From contig JAJOHG010000017.1 of assembly GCA_021029095.1 (NCBI GenBank), forward strand, positions 576,114-640,113: DNA of 64,000 nt, written 5' to 3'. Below, in pieces: positions 1 through 10,148 of this stretch (positions are counted from its first letter, which is position 1; every line of letters begins with the position of its first letter). A model generated the notes under the pieces. It made no database searches and had not been told where the DNA came from. It worked only from the letters and a program-made list of their open reading frames with translations. Made by a program: the position numbers and the translations under genes. Origin of the DNA: Phellopilus nigrolimitatus. Lineage: Eukaryota; Basidiomycota; Agaricomycetes; Hymenochaetales; Hymenochaetaceae.

Positions 1-337
1 TTTCCTTCTCCGTGACCTTCTCCACGGCTTTCTTCACAGCCTTCTTTTCCGCAACTTTCTTCGTACCTAGCGCTGTCTTCTTCATCGCCGTCTCGACGGC
101 CTTCACTTTTTCGTCCCCGGAACTCGCCGATGAGCTCTTCTCGCTCCTCGCGCGTTTTGTTGGTTGTTTTTCCATCTCTTCCTCCTCCTCGGGCTCTGGA
201 GAGATGGGGCGTTTCGTCTTCGTTGTTCTCGCCTTTGTCTTTGTGGCTGTCACTTTCCCGTTCGTTGTTGTAGCCTTGCCATTGGTGGCTGGCACGGCCT
301 TAACGCGCGAAGACTTCCGTGTAAGAGCCGCAGCCAT
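1..337 (-). CDS. N-terminal part of a basic, Lys/Ala-rich protein (runs off the left edge)
   Basis: An open frame on the minus strand begins with ATG at 337 and stays open to base 1, so only about 112 N-terminal residues are visible. The start is MAAALTRKSSRVKAV; the rest is rich in Lys, Ala, Thr and Glu, with an acidic run (PEPEEEEEMEK), a KRARSEK cluster resembling a nuclear localisation signal, and KKAVKKAVEKV repeats. This composition is typical of disordered tails of chromatin or DNA-repair proteins, but no folded domain is reached within the window. The function is therefore unknown. The opposite strand is also open here and reads as Phe/Val/Ser-rich noise, which is the usual shadow of a Lys-rich frame. 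Confidence 0.6.
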   Translation of the reverse strand, partial: MAAALTRKSSRVKAVPATNGKATTTNGKVTATKTKARTTKTKRPISPEPEEEEEMEKQPTKRARSEKSSSASSGDEKVKAVETAMKKTALGTKKVAEKKAVKKAVEKVTEKE

Positions 338-693
338 GAGAGTATTAAGTGAGTGAGACAATGAGGCTTCTAACGAGATTAACTTGTAGCTTGATCAAAT
401 AGATCACGTAGGAATGAGTTTGAGTGAGGCGACTGTACAGAAAGAGTTGCGGAAGGTTGTATGCGTCAACTGTGGCCTCACTGGCTTGGTGGTGGTTGAG
501 CTGCAGAACGGGCTTGCGCCACAAGTGGGTTCGCGATTACAACAAAAGCTTAAGCCGACACGTGACCACGCGTCACTTCCTTTTAGGGTTCGATTTCAGA
601 CAGTTTTCAAGCAGCAGTATCAGAGGGTCTGCAAAATAGTTCTTTGGTCCATATGATAGTGATACAAATGATACAGTATGCGTTCGAGTCCAT
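338..693. other. Intergenic stretch
   Basis: This lies between the start of the leftmost minus-strand gene and the 3' end of VPS60. It should hold the promoter of the first gene. Only short, composition-poor frames are present and I see no RNA gene or repeat. Confidence 0.5.
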
Positions 694-1609
694 TCATGCA
701 GTCGTTTTCAATGCTTCCGGTTTATTAGGTGCCTTCTCAACCAAATATCAGAAAAGTTACACCGAAGAAGGCAGTGAAATTCTTACTTCGCCCATCTCCA
801 CGGGTTCTTCGTCAACATAGTCAGGGGCCTTGTTTAAATCGGCCAGGTATGAAGTGCCTTCATCTTCATCCTCTAGAGACAAGGCATCCAATTCTGCTAC
901 GACTTAGAATGTTATTTTCGAAAATCCAGGTATATGCATACCTGCTTGAAGGTCGGCCTCGTCAATTTCGTCTGGCACAGCGTAAGATCTTCCCAAGGAC
1001 TCCTGGATATCGTTAGCCTGCTCAAGTAGGTCTTCCATGTCATAATGCATAGTCTTATCAAAACTTAAGTCAGCAATAATACGAACAAATCACTTCATTC
1101 AACAAACGCACCTCGATCTTGTCGACTTCGATCTTTCCATACTGCTTCTTCATCTCCTTATTCGCAACCTTCATAGCGTCCACAGTTGCCATCGTATTAC
1201 GCAGATTCTCTGTGGCAAGCGCAGCAGACTCCATATTGAAAGTCTGCTGCTGTAATTGTGCAAGCTGTGATTCGTACATCTTCCTTTGCTTCAGCGTCCG
1301 CAAAGCCCGTTGCTCAATAGCGCTCTGGAAAAGCAAGAAAATTGGTTTCTTTCTCAGAAATTTGTACAAAGATAAATCACTTTTCCAGGCCCGTTTCGAA
1401 GCTTGCTCATCTGTTCCTTGTATCTCCCTAATTCCGCGTCTAATTTCTTGACCTTTATCTCCACTGATTGCATACGCGTATCTGTCTGTGCATTCATGTC
1501 AGGAACTGAATCTGCGCATTAAGCGTTACAGCCATCTGACCGATGTTATAGCATCTTGAAGTGACGGCTTGGGCTTCTTACTCGAGGAGGACCCAAAAAT
1601 ACGGTTCAT
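694..1609 (-). CDS. VPS60: ESCRT-III-related Snf7-family protein Vps60/CHMP5
   Basis: Vps60 (animal CHMP5) is an accessory ESCRT-III subunit acting on endosomes in multivesicular-body sorting, where it recruits Vta1 and stimulates Vps4. Six exons can be joined: 1609-1541, 1485-1381, 1324-1112, 1053-942, 893-787 and 732-694, giving 214 aa, close to the family length of about 220. The N-terminus MNRIFG is the family signature. It is followed by a basic helical core (LRTLKQRKMYE, QTFNMESA, TVDAMKVANKEMKK) and an acidic C-terminal half with YDMEDLLEQANDIQE. A short C-terminal tail ends in KPEALKTTA. Introns are 48-59 bp with GT-AG ends. The coiled-coil core and basic-to-acidic charge switch match the Snf7 fold. 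Assignment to Vps60 rather than Snf7, Vps20 or Vps24 rests on the MNRIFG start and the TVDAMK block. Confidence 0.92.
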
Positions 1610-1803
1610 ACTGATTTACAAGAAGCTTTTCTTTTGTATAGTGCCAAGAGCAGAAACGAAACGAATAGCAGAAAGTAGGCTTAGGGAGACCAAAGTCAGT
1701 GATGATCGTGGCACGGAAGCAAGATGTATAAGTACGTCACGCGTCGCGCTTCTGCATCTCGTTCAGCTCGCCGGGTCGACCGGCGTCCTCGACGTTGAGC
1801 TTG

Positions 1804-4800
1804 ATGCTGCGAACGACGCTTTTCACATTTGCAGCGCTGGTCTGCCTGTCGCTCCTCACATTTTCGGCTTTGAACACGTCTACGAAAATATCGCCGCAGG
1901 GATGCCGCATGTCGTACATGTCTCCGTCTTATGTCGTTCAGACGGGCTTGAACGCGTCGTGGACGACCGCGAGTCTCGCCGGCCGGTACAGGCTGATGCT
2001 GTACCGCGAAGTGGGGTGGGATTCTAATAATGAAGTATGCTGTTTTACCACTTTCTTGTCGCAGATGCAATAACTAAAAGTTCAAAGAAATTGCGAGGAG
2101 TGCCGGTGCTGTTCATCCCAGGCAATGCCGGCTCAGCGCATCAGGTTCGCTCGATAGCCTCATCAGCATCGCGGCAATATTATTCGTCTCCTTCGCACAT
2201 AAATCCTTACTTCGCGTCTCGAGGGATAAAGCCCTTAGACATCTTCGCCGGTACGAGTTCCTTGCATCTATGCTATTCCTCTGACCAACCCCTCCCTAGT
2301 CGACTTTAATGAAGACCTTTCAGCATTTCACGGCCCCACACTCGAATCTGAGCGTCAATATACTGCCGCAGCCATAGATTACATACTCTCTCTTTACCCT
2401 TCGGGTACCCAGATAATTGTTACAGGACATTCCATGGGCGGCATCGTCGCTGTCTCGCTCCTACCCTCCCCGCACATCTCCACCGTTATTACCATGTCCA
2501 CGCCACACGGTGCGCCACCCGCGCGCTTCGACGCCCGCATGGACCGCATATTCGCAGACGCACATGTGCACATCGCGCGTGACCCCACGCCGATCCTGAG
2601 TGTGTGCGGCGGGGTGACGGATACGATGATTCCGTCGGAGTTCTGTGCGTTGCCACCGCAGGTAGATGCAGATGTCAATGTGGGGTTTAGGAAGACCGTA
2701 TTCTCGAGCGCGCTAGAGGGCTGCTGGTCCGGGGTGGGTCATAGGGAGATGGTGTGGTGTCATCAGGTACGCTGGCGCGTTGCGAAGGCGATGCTGGAGC
2801 TCGGAGGCGCAGAAACGGAGACGGACAAGGCATATATTCTGAACAAGTGGTTCAGGGATGGCATTGACCTGCCATCTTTTGATGCTAACGACGCTGAAGT
2901 TGGCTTATACAATTTTCAAGATGCGCTAGAAATTACACATGAGGACAGTCCGCTGGTCATCTCAGACCCGCGAGAAACGCGCTTGTACAAGTTCCCAATT
3001 TTGGCTGGCGATCAGGCTCTCTACCCGCGTGACTTTGTGCTCTACCTCTCCGAGGGAACTATATCGCCTGTTGCTCCTGCTAGCCCGCTGTCTCTGGAGG
3101 TATCCGTATTCTTCTGCCGGAACAAACCAGACCTATCGAGCTCCTCACCCGACTCAAGGCCAGTTTGCGAGTCCTTGCGTCCCTCTTCGCTCAGGTTGAT
3201 CCCTAACCCGGTCCCTGGGAAGCCATTCCCGGTTCCAAGTGAAGGTGTGGATGAGTCGGATGGCGTGGTTGCATTTACAGCGCTTCTTCCTCCCAGTGGC
3301 GACAAATCCGGGGAAGAGTGGATCTCCGTGAAGGTGGAGAGTAAAACTGAAAAAGGCTGGGTCGTCGCGTCGCTTGAAGAATCTCGTGATTACACGGGTG
3401 ACGCCAGTGCTTTTGGTTAGTGCACTCTCGCTTCTCACTTATATTTCCTCTCATCACCTTACCTATTTCTTGTTTTCTCGACAGCTCCATTGTTCAGCAA
3501 AATACGTGTGCAAACAGACCCAAAGGCCCTGCTTTCTGTCATTCGTTTCCCAAATCTGCTTTCCAATGTACTTCTAATATATCGTGCTGTGCCCAAGCTT
3601 TCTCAAACATGCAAAGGTCAGCTCGCTGGTAGTAATATAAACCGAATTGTTGACCATTTTCTTCTTCTTTCATTCAAGGCTCACATCTGCCGCCTCTCCT
3701 ATTGCACACTTCTGGTCCTTCAGAGGCTCATTACCATCGCCTGGAGAACAACCACCCCGTACTCTTACACGGACACTCGTCGGCGCCTTTCCTTCCTATT
3801 TCGTCTCACCTCTTGGAGTTGTACAGCAAAGGCTTGAATCTAACTATATATTCTTCTGGAGAATGCGGTCTGGAAGGACTCAGTATCACTGTTGACTGGT
3901 GGAACAGCTTTGGGCGATGGGGTTCACGATATTGGAATGCTATATTGGCCTGGAGCGCGGGGTTAATAGCTTTCTTATTTTACTCAAGCTGGGCGACTTG
4001 GGACTCGGGAGGTAGGTTCCTTCCGGTGTTAGCTTATCTGAGAACGCTGACGAAAATGCGCGCGCAGCTCCTATGTCAACACCGTTCCAATCGCTTCGCT
4101 ACCTTTGTCAACTTCTGCCCCGGGCCATGATTCTCTTCTTCATAATTTCTCTCCTTCCGTTGCCAAGCTGGTTGTGGTTAGGAAATTCTGGGGAACCTAT
4201 TTTCGCACCCATCGCGCCATTGATACTCTTGCTATCCTCTGGTCTGGTGATACTGTCGTGGAATCTTCTCGTACTCTGTTCAGCAACGTACGGCAGATTA
4301 GTGTCGATTATTTCGAGGTAAGAGATCGCTAAACATCAGATAGTAATGAAATGACTGACTTTCCCTGCAGAGTGGAAGCTGACAATATCAAGGAAAGCTC
4401 GATCACTTACCGAAGAGGATTTTTGATGATCGCCTTGATGAGTTTCCTTGTTTCTGTGCTAATTCCCTGGCAAGTCGCCTTCCTTGCCTGCTACCTGATC
4501 CACCTTCACCATTGCTCTATTCTTCCGTACGTCAAAATAAGCTCGCTTGAACAGCAGGACTCGCGCAACCAGAAGTTTCTCATCCTTCTCATGATGACCT
4601 GGTGTCTCCCTGTCGTGGCGCCCGCGCTCGCCGTGTGGGTGCGGACCTTGATGACCGCGGGTTTCACGACGCCATTTGACGGAGATCATTTCGTGCTAAA
4701 TGTTTTGTCTTTCATGGTTCTAACCTATGTGATGGCGACTTCTCGAGAGCCTATCTTTATAAGGAGACATCGGTGTGTCGCATTGTCCATTTGTTGTAAA

Positions 4801-5013
4801 TAAGCACTAATCGCGAGGTGTAGGCTCGAGTTTATCCCGGTGCCGTACCTCTACGCCTGTGGTGCGCTCGTCGTGTTCTTTGTCGGTCCACGATCGACGT
4901 ACAGGATGTATGAAGTGCTCAACTGGCCGACCTTCATGTTACTGTGTTTCCGGGTTGGACCGAAGCCTTTTTCGGTCCCGACGCCGGGTTCGCCCGCAGA
5001 ACCTCGGACCTGA
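1804..5013 (+). CDS. BST1: GPI inositol-deacylase Bst1/PGAP1
   Basis: Bst1/PGAP1 is an ER membrane lipase that removes the acyl chain from the inositol of GPI anchors, a step needed for ER exit of GPI-anchored proteins. Eight exons (1804-2034, 2088-2250, 2300-3415, 3485-3616, 3679-4011, 4068-4317, 4371-4772, 4824-5013) give 938 aa. An N-terminal membrane anchor (about residues 3-25) is followed by the family block CRMSYMSPSY, then GVPVLFIPGNAGS and the serine-hydrolase nucleophile motif GHSMGG with Ser near residue 176. The second half holds several hydrophobic segments (WNAILAWSAGLIAFLFY, MILFFIISLLPLP, LMIALMSFLVSVLIPW-like and others), as expected for the multi-spanning C-terminal region. 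The chosen ATG directly precedes the anchor; another ATG at 1724 runs into a stop unless spliced, so a few extra N-terminal residues are possible. The small GPI-anchored protein just downstream is a plausible client class. Confidence 0.93.
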
Positions 5014-5454
5014 TCTGCTTTCCGCTTTCGGAAAAATGAAGGCCGAGACTCGGCAAATCCTGGTTCTAATTTCTGAATCTAAAACTGTTCTTGGCATGAC
5101 GTGGCAGATGCTCGCAGAGGTGCTCGGCCAATGCTCGCACTTTGTCGTGAGTCGTTTAGGCCATGTACAATACACGGACTCGCTCTTCAATGTTTACACG
5201 GACACGCACTGTGAAGAAAAAACGAGCGCGAGATATCGACGGCCAACACCGCCGCTATGGGATTTACATGCTGGAACTTGGTTAGCACACGGCCTGTTTC
5301 GGCCACATCAAACCGCGTTTCCTACGCCTTCAAAACGCCCCTTCGGCGCCGTTATAAAGCCATCGAGCTTCTGGCCTTTTCTTGGGCCTTTTCTTTCAGT
5401 GCACAATCTTTCTTTTACGATCCCTTCCCTTCGTCTTTCTTCTCCCGACACAAA
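5014..5454. promoter_or_regulatory. Promoter region of the GPI-anchored protein gene
   Basis: The 441 bp between BST1 and the next start codon contain a TATA-like TTATAAAG near 5350, about 100 bp upstream of the ATG at 5455. It is followed by a C/T-rich stretch (5395-5450) typical of strongly expressed fungal genes. No other gene is supported. Confidence 0.4.
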
Positions 5455-6248
5455 ATGCGTGTCTCCGCCCTCCTTTCGATCCTCTCTGTTGCGCTCTCCG
5501 TGTCTGCACTCCAGGTGACAAACCCTAGCACCACGTCTGGTTGGACATCTACCGGCAGCAACACCCTCTCATGGAATCGTGTCAGGTATAAAGCCCCTCT
5601 TCATACTTTGTGATTTTCATTCATTTCTCCGACGTGCAGCACCGACCCGACGAACTTCACTGTGGTTCTGACTAACACAGTAAGTTTTTTTTTTGATAAC
5701 ATGCCATTTTTTTCCTAAATAAGCTATCCAGGACCGCTCTGTCATGCCGACGAACAACCTTGTGCTCGCAAACTTCGTCGATGCCACCTCTGGATCCTCG
5801 CTCGCAATCGTCGCCCCCTCGGGCGGATTCAACGTCGGCGGCAACTTCCGCGTCAATCTCGTCCAGACTCCGGACGAACTGAATTCGATTTACGCTCAGT
5901 CGAATACGTTCAACATCACGGCGGGCTCGAGCAGCAGTGCGTCTGGCGCGTCGACGGTTTCTGTGAGCGCGCTTGGCTCGACCTCGGGTACGGGCACTAG
6001 CTCGTCTGTGAAGGGCACAACGGCGACCATCTCGCCCACCGGCGCGTAAGTAATCACCGTGAACTTCATAAGGTTAGAATGGTACTCATGCGTAATCGTG
6101 TTTTTACTTGATCAGGTCTGGCACTTCAAGCACGGGCACGAATACGAATCTCAACCCTTCCTCGACGTCGACTAACGCGGCACCCCCCCGCTACGCCGAT
6201 CTCGGCCTGCTGGGAGCGATGCTCCTCCTTGGCGGGTTCATTGCCTAA
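5455..6248 (+). CDS. Small secreted Ser/Thr-rich GPI-anchored protein (Kre9/Knh1-like N-terminal family)
   Basis: Four exons (5455-5585, 5640-5679, 5732-6045, 6116-6248) encode 205 aa. A signal peptide (MRVSALLSILSVALSVSALQ) is followed by one compact domain with VTNPSTTSGWTSTGSNTLSW and STDPTNFTVVLTN. This is the layout of the fungal Ser-Thr-rich GPI-anchored membrane family, whose domain is related to the Kre9/Knh1 N-terminus. A Ser/Thr/Gly-rich, probably O-glycosylated stalk comes next. The C-terminus is a hydrophobic tail (LGLLGAMLLLGGFIA) with small residues before it, consistent with GPI attachment. It is likely a cell-wall or plasma-membrane surface protein. The precise function is not known for this family, and the GPI signal is inferred from composition only. 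The third exon boundary and the tail agree in frame without any adjustment. Confidence 0.85.
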
Positions 6249-6667
6249 TCGCTTTTACTGCTTCGCTCAATTTAAATTTCCTCGCCTCTGCATTAATTCG
6301 CAACCGGCGTCGGGACAGACTTTTCACACTGCACTTGTTTCCCTTTCGCAGCACACGTGAACTGGTAGCCATTACCTCCCCTCTTACCACCTCCCCTCTT
6401 TTGAAGCAACTCCGTACTAGTCTATACCTGAACAATCACTTGTGTTAATGACGAATATTTATCTCGTGGACGTACACTAGTATTTGCTGTCAGTCAATAT
6501 ATGTACGGTGAATAGCAATGTTTGTATCCCATTAGCAAAGGTTGCGGGGTTGCGCAGGCTTGGAGCGCTCTTCGAAACCCCAGCGTAGATGCATATATCT
6601 GATTTGTAATACGCTCGCTGACTAGAGTCCACGGAACAATTAATACCTCTGTTGAGCTCTGACCATA
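6249..6667. other. Intergenic stretch upstream of BNA6
   Basis: Contains the 3' region of the GPI-protein gene and the BNA6 promoter. I see no repeat, RNA gene or convincing reading frame. Confidence 0.4.
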
Positions 6668-7735
6668 ATGGCGAGCTCTCAGAATCTCGCCCATCTTCTC
6701 CCACCAAGCTGGAAACCACAGGTGACCGGCTGGTTGGCCGAAGACACGCCCTCGTTTGACTACGGCGGATTCGTTGTTGGCGATGCGGAGCGCGAGGCGT
6801 TCCTCTTCGGCAAGGGCAAGCAGAATGCGGTTCTCGCAGGCGTGCCATTCTTCACCGAAGTGTTCGAGCAGCTCGGGTGTCGGTAAGTGACAGACAAGAT
6901 CTTCAGAAATGCGAAGTGCTTTTCTAAGGTCTCGATACTTCTAATCTGCAGAGTGGAATGGCATTTGCAAGAAGGTGAGGAGTTTGTGCCCGTGAAGCAT
7001 GTCGCGACTGTGCGCGGGAAGGCGCGCCTCCTTCTGCTGGGCGAACGCGTAGCGCTGAACCTTCTTGCGCGGTGCAGCGGGATCGCAACGAAGTACGCTC
7101 ATATCTACATGTACGCTGCATATATGCGCTAAACGCCGACGCTTAGATCGAAGCGGATCAAGGACCTCGCACGCGGGTACGGCTACACAGGCGTCATCGC
7201 GGGCACGCGCAAGACCACGCCGGGCTTCCGGCTCGTCGAGAAGTACGGGATGCTCGTCGGCGGCATCGACACGCACCGGCACGACCTGTCGAGCATGATC
7301 ATGCTCAAGGACAACCACATCTGGTCGCACGGCTCGATCACCGCGGCGATCGCGCAGGCGCGCGCGGTCGGCGGATTCAGCCTGCTGCTCGACGTCGAAG
7401 TGGGTTCGGAGGCGGAGGCGGACGAGGCGATCGACGCGGGCGCGGATGTCGTCATGTTGGATAACATTGAGGGCGAGCAGCTGTTGAACGTAGCGAGGGG
7501 GTTGAAGGAGAAGTGGGCCGGGAAGAGAAAGTTCTTGTTTGAGACGAGTGGTAATATCACAGAAGCGAATTTGCAGGACCGAGCGATCAACGGTAAGTTG
7601 ATTGTTTTCAAATTACTGGATCCAATGCTCACTATGGACTATTAAGAAATCGATATTTTGAGCACAAGTGTCGTACACCAATCCGTGCAACACATCGATT
7701 TCAGTCTGAAGATTCAGCAGCCCAAAGATAATTGA
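6668..7735 (+). CDS. BNA6: Quinolinate phosphoribosyltransferase (nicotinate-nucleotide pyrophosphorylase, carboxylating)
   Basis: The enzyme converts quinolinate and PRPP to nicotinate mononucleotide, the last step of de novo NAD synthesis from tryptophan. Four exons (6668-6882, 6952-7092, 7147-7592, 7647-7735) give 296 aa, the usual length. The N-terminal sandwich domain contains [17 protein letters not shown] and CSGIATK; the barrel contains the diagnostic [38 protein letters not shown], a metal/phosphate-site VVMLDN and FETSGNI. The C-terminus reads [18 protein letters not shown], close to the family's TSSVHSVKALDFSLKI-type ending. Substrate-binding Arg, His and Lys residues lie in the TRKTTPGFR and HRHD/LKDNH blocks. 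It faces an ACMSD-like gene with only 26 bp between stop codons. That enzyme family acts on the precursor of quinolinate, so the pairing is metabolically meaningful. Confidence 0.95.
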
Positions 7736-7761
7736 ATGTGACAACATAAGTGGATGTACTT

Positions 7762-9085
7762 TTACACCTGTAATCCAAACAGCTCCAGCGCATTGCTGCC
7801 CCTCACGCCGTTTCTGTCCTCTTCACTCCAACCCTGCACGCCCTCGATCGCCTCTAGGTTCTCAATCACGCTCTTCCATTTCTCCGTCTCGCTCAGCGGA
7901 GGAAAGAACGGGTGGTCTGTACCGAACAACATGCGCTTGCTGCCTCTTGTGCGGTCAACTTTGCCAGCTGAGTCCTTCGCGGAGGCCCTTAGGCTGGCGT
8001 ACCCATCGGCGCGCGAGATGACATCGCTCACGAACCCGAGTTCCTCGGACCCGTACGCGACTGCATCGTAGTAGAGCTGCCCGAGGTAGAATCGCGCGTC
8101 GTGCTGCAGACGTGAGGCGACAACTGGGTCGTGTGTGATGCATGAAGCGAGGCGCGAAGAAAGCTGCGTGAGCGCACCGCCGGAGTGCGCGAGAAGGAGG
8201 CGGAGGGTAGGGTAACGGTCGAAGACGCCAGATAGGATAAGTCGGGTTGTGGCCTACAGAACAACTATGAAATGAGCACATGAGTAAGGGCTGAGAATTG
8301 CGCACAATGGTAGTTTCAAAGGGGAAACCGAGAGCCAGCGGCAGGACGTGCCCGTTGTCTTTTTCGCCGAACGCCTTTCCGTCTACACCGTAATGTGGGT
8401 GCAAGAACACGATCAAACCCGCGTCCGCAAGCGCCCTCCATACGGGCTCCAGCTGCTCGTCGTCGAGCCCTCTGCCAATACCTCGGGTCCCCATGATAAT
8501 GCCCTTAAGTGCGGCAGCTTCGTGATCTGGCGGATTGACTCCAGCAGCGCCGACGTCTCAATCTCCGGCACCAGCGGGAGCAGACCGAAGCCATACAGCC
8601 GGCGCAAGGACGTGCCCGCGACAGCCGGCGACGAGGAGCAATACGCTTCGAGATCATCGTTGAGCTCGCTAGCGAGCGTCGTCGCCTCGGCCGGGGGCAT
8701 AAAGTCGAGCCATGGGTTAGCTGAGCTGTGGTCAGTCAAGCTGTGAACGCGCTCGGGCAGGGGAGGGTGTTACCTGACGACAGACAGATCTATGCCGTGC
8801 TTGTCCATGAAGCTCAGCTTCTGCGACCTGTCCCAATACTGTATATTATAAGTCAGAGCGACATTGCATCGTCGGAACGATGATAGACCAAACGCCCACC
8901 TGCGGGCCAATGGGTCTTCCGCTGATCGGCTCGTTCTCGAGGATCACCAGACGCTCCTCTGTGCCGCCCTGCGGCCCCGCCCTCTCGACGATGCGCGGCA
9001 CGGCCGAACGCGAGCGGAGGACATTCGCGTAGCGCGGGAGGTAGACATGCGTGTGGATGTCGACAAGTAGTTTCTTGGTAGCCAT
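7762..9085 (-). CDS. ACMSD-like amidohydrolase-2 family decarboxylase, frame-disrupted by one base
   Basis: Metal-dependent amidohydrolases of this family include 2-amino-3-carboxymuconate-6-semialdehyde decarboxylase (ACMSD), which diverts the kynurenine pathway away from quinolinate. Exons are 9085-8900, 8838-8774, 8725-8306 and 8253-7762. Zinc-ligand motifs are visible: DIHTHVYLP at the N-terminus, FLHPHYG, LLLAHSGG and LFGTDHPF near the C-terminus. Summed exons are 1,163 nt, one short of a whole number of codons. The reading frame switches inside exon 3 at the C-triplet 8502-8504, where KLPHLR is followed in another frame by GIIMGTRGIGRGLDD. One extra C there would restore 388 codons. This is either a sequencing indel in a homopolymer or a real inactivating mutation. 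Substrate could also be another 5-carboxylated ring compound, since ACMSD relatives with different decarboxylase activities share these motifs. Confidence 0.8.
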
Positions 9086-10148
9086 CTTCTTTGGTTATTT
9101 CAGCAGCTGGGCTAGCGCTGCTCGACTTGCGGAGAGTGAGGCTGAAGAGTGCCTGCTGATCAGGCACAGCTCACAGTTATCGGCCCGGTTCATCGGAGAT
9201 CAAGTACGTAAAAATAAATAAAAATAAGTAGCCGACGCTCGATGCGCTCTCTTCAGTCTGTCCAGCCAGGTTGCTCGCATGCATTGAGCACGAACCGGCC
9301 GCCACATTGACAAAATGTCGATGACGGAAGGAAAAGCGTTTCAGCTCCCAACTCGTGTGTGATGGGGAGAAAAAACTCGACTCACACCAAGACAAAACCT
9401 CATGATCGTTGTGATTCTTGCTGATGTGTCCTGCAGTCAAGGCGCAGAAGCTATACTTTAAAAATGACATTCCAAGGGGTCTTAAGTGTTGGTATGAGCA
9501 GCTTTTGTTTTCGGTCGTACCCTAATTTATTAAAAACCAACTGTTTACAGCCGAATTACTCGTCACCTAACCCCGGGGACGGCTTAACCGTATGCAATAC
9601 GACAGATTCAGGTTGGGTTACTGTGAAAGATCTATTCGAAAGAGCTTGAGCGATCGTGCATCGGTCCCGTGTGAATTAAAGAAGGGGCTCATGTTCAAGT
9701 AAGCTCCAGATCAACGACATCTATCGCTGAATTTTTGGTCGTAATGGTTAGTGATTTTGATGTGCTCTTTACATTTGCGAGACGCTCTAACTCTCTTATT
9801 CCGCTCGCGATGCAAATGTGCTTCTTACAACATGGCAATACCGAAGTGGTACCGTCTCGCAGAGTCCGAGGATTTAATTCCGTTCCATCGTTATCGAATG
9901 CCTGCGTCACGCGAGACGTCATACATGTCATCGAGTGGAAGACGTCTGTCCAAAAGAGGGAAATTCCCGCCACCGACGCGTCTTGTTGCGCTTCCGAGAG
10001 CGCGTTCCTGACATAATTCTCGCTGCCCATAAATACCTGCCTGCCACTCCCGTCTCCCTCATTCGTTTCTTGACCTCGTTCCCCCATCTCCCCTCCAGCA
10101 GCAGAAGCACCCTCCACTCGGAGCACTCTCAACAGAAACCCGGGAAAC
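9086..10148. other. Intergenic region with two divergent promoters
   Basis: It separates the start of the ACMSD-like gene from the next plus-strand gene. A TATA-like CATAAATA lies near 10027, followed by a C/T-rich leader up to the ATG at 10149. No further gene or repeat is supported. Confidence 0.4.

Noticed and set aside
164..352. Plus-strand frames over the first 350 bases
   Set aside because: They are antisense shadows of the Lys/Ala/Glu-rich minus-strand gene, giving Phe/Val/Ser-rich text with no recognisable motif.
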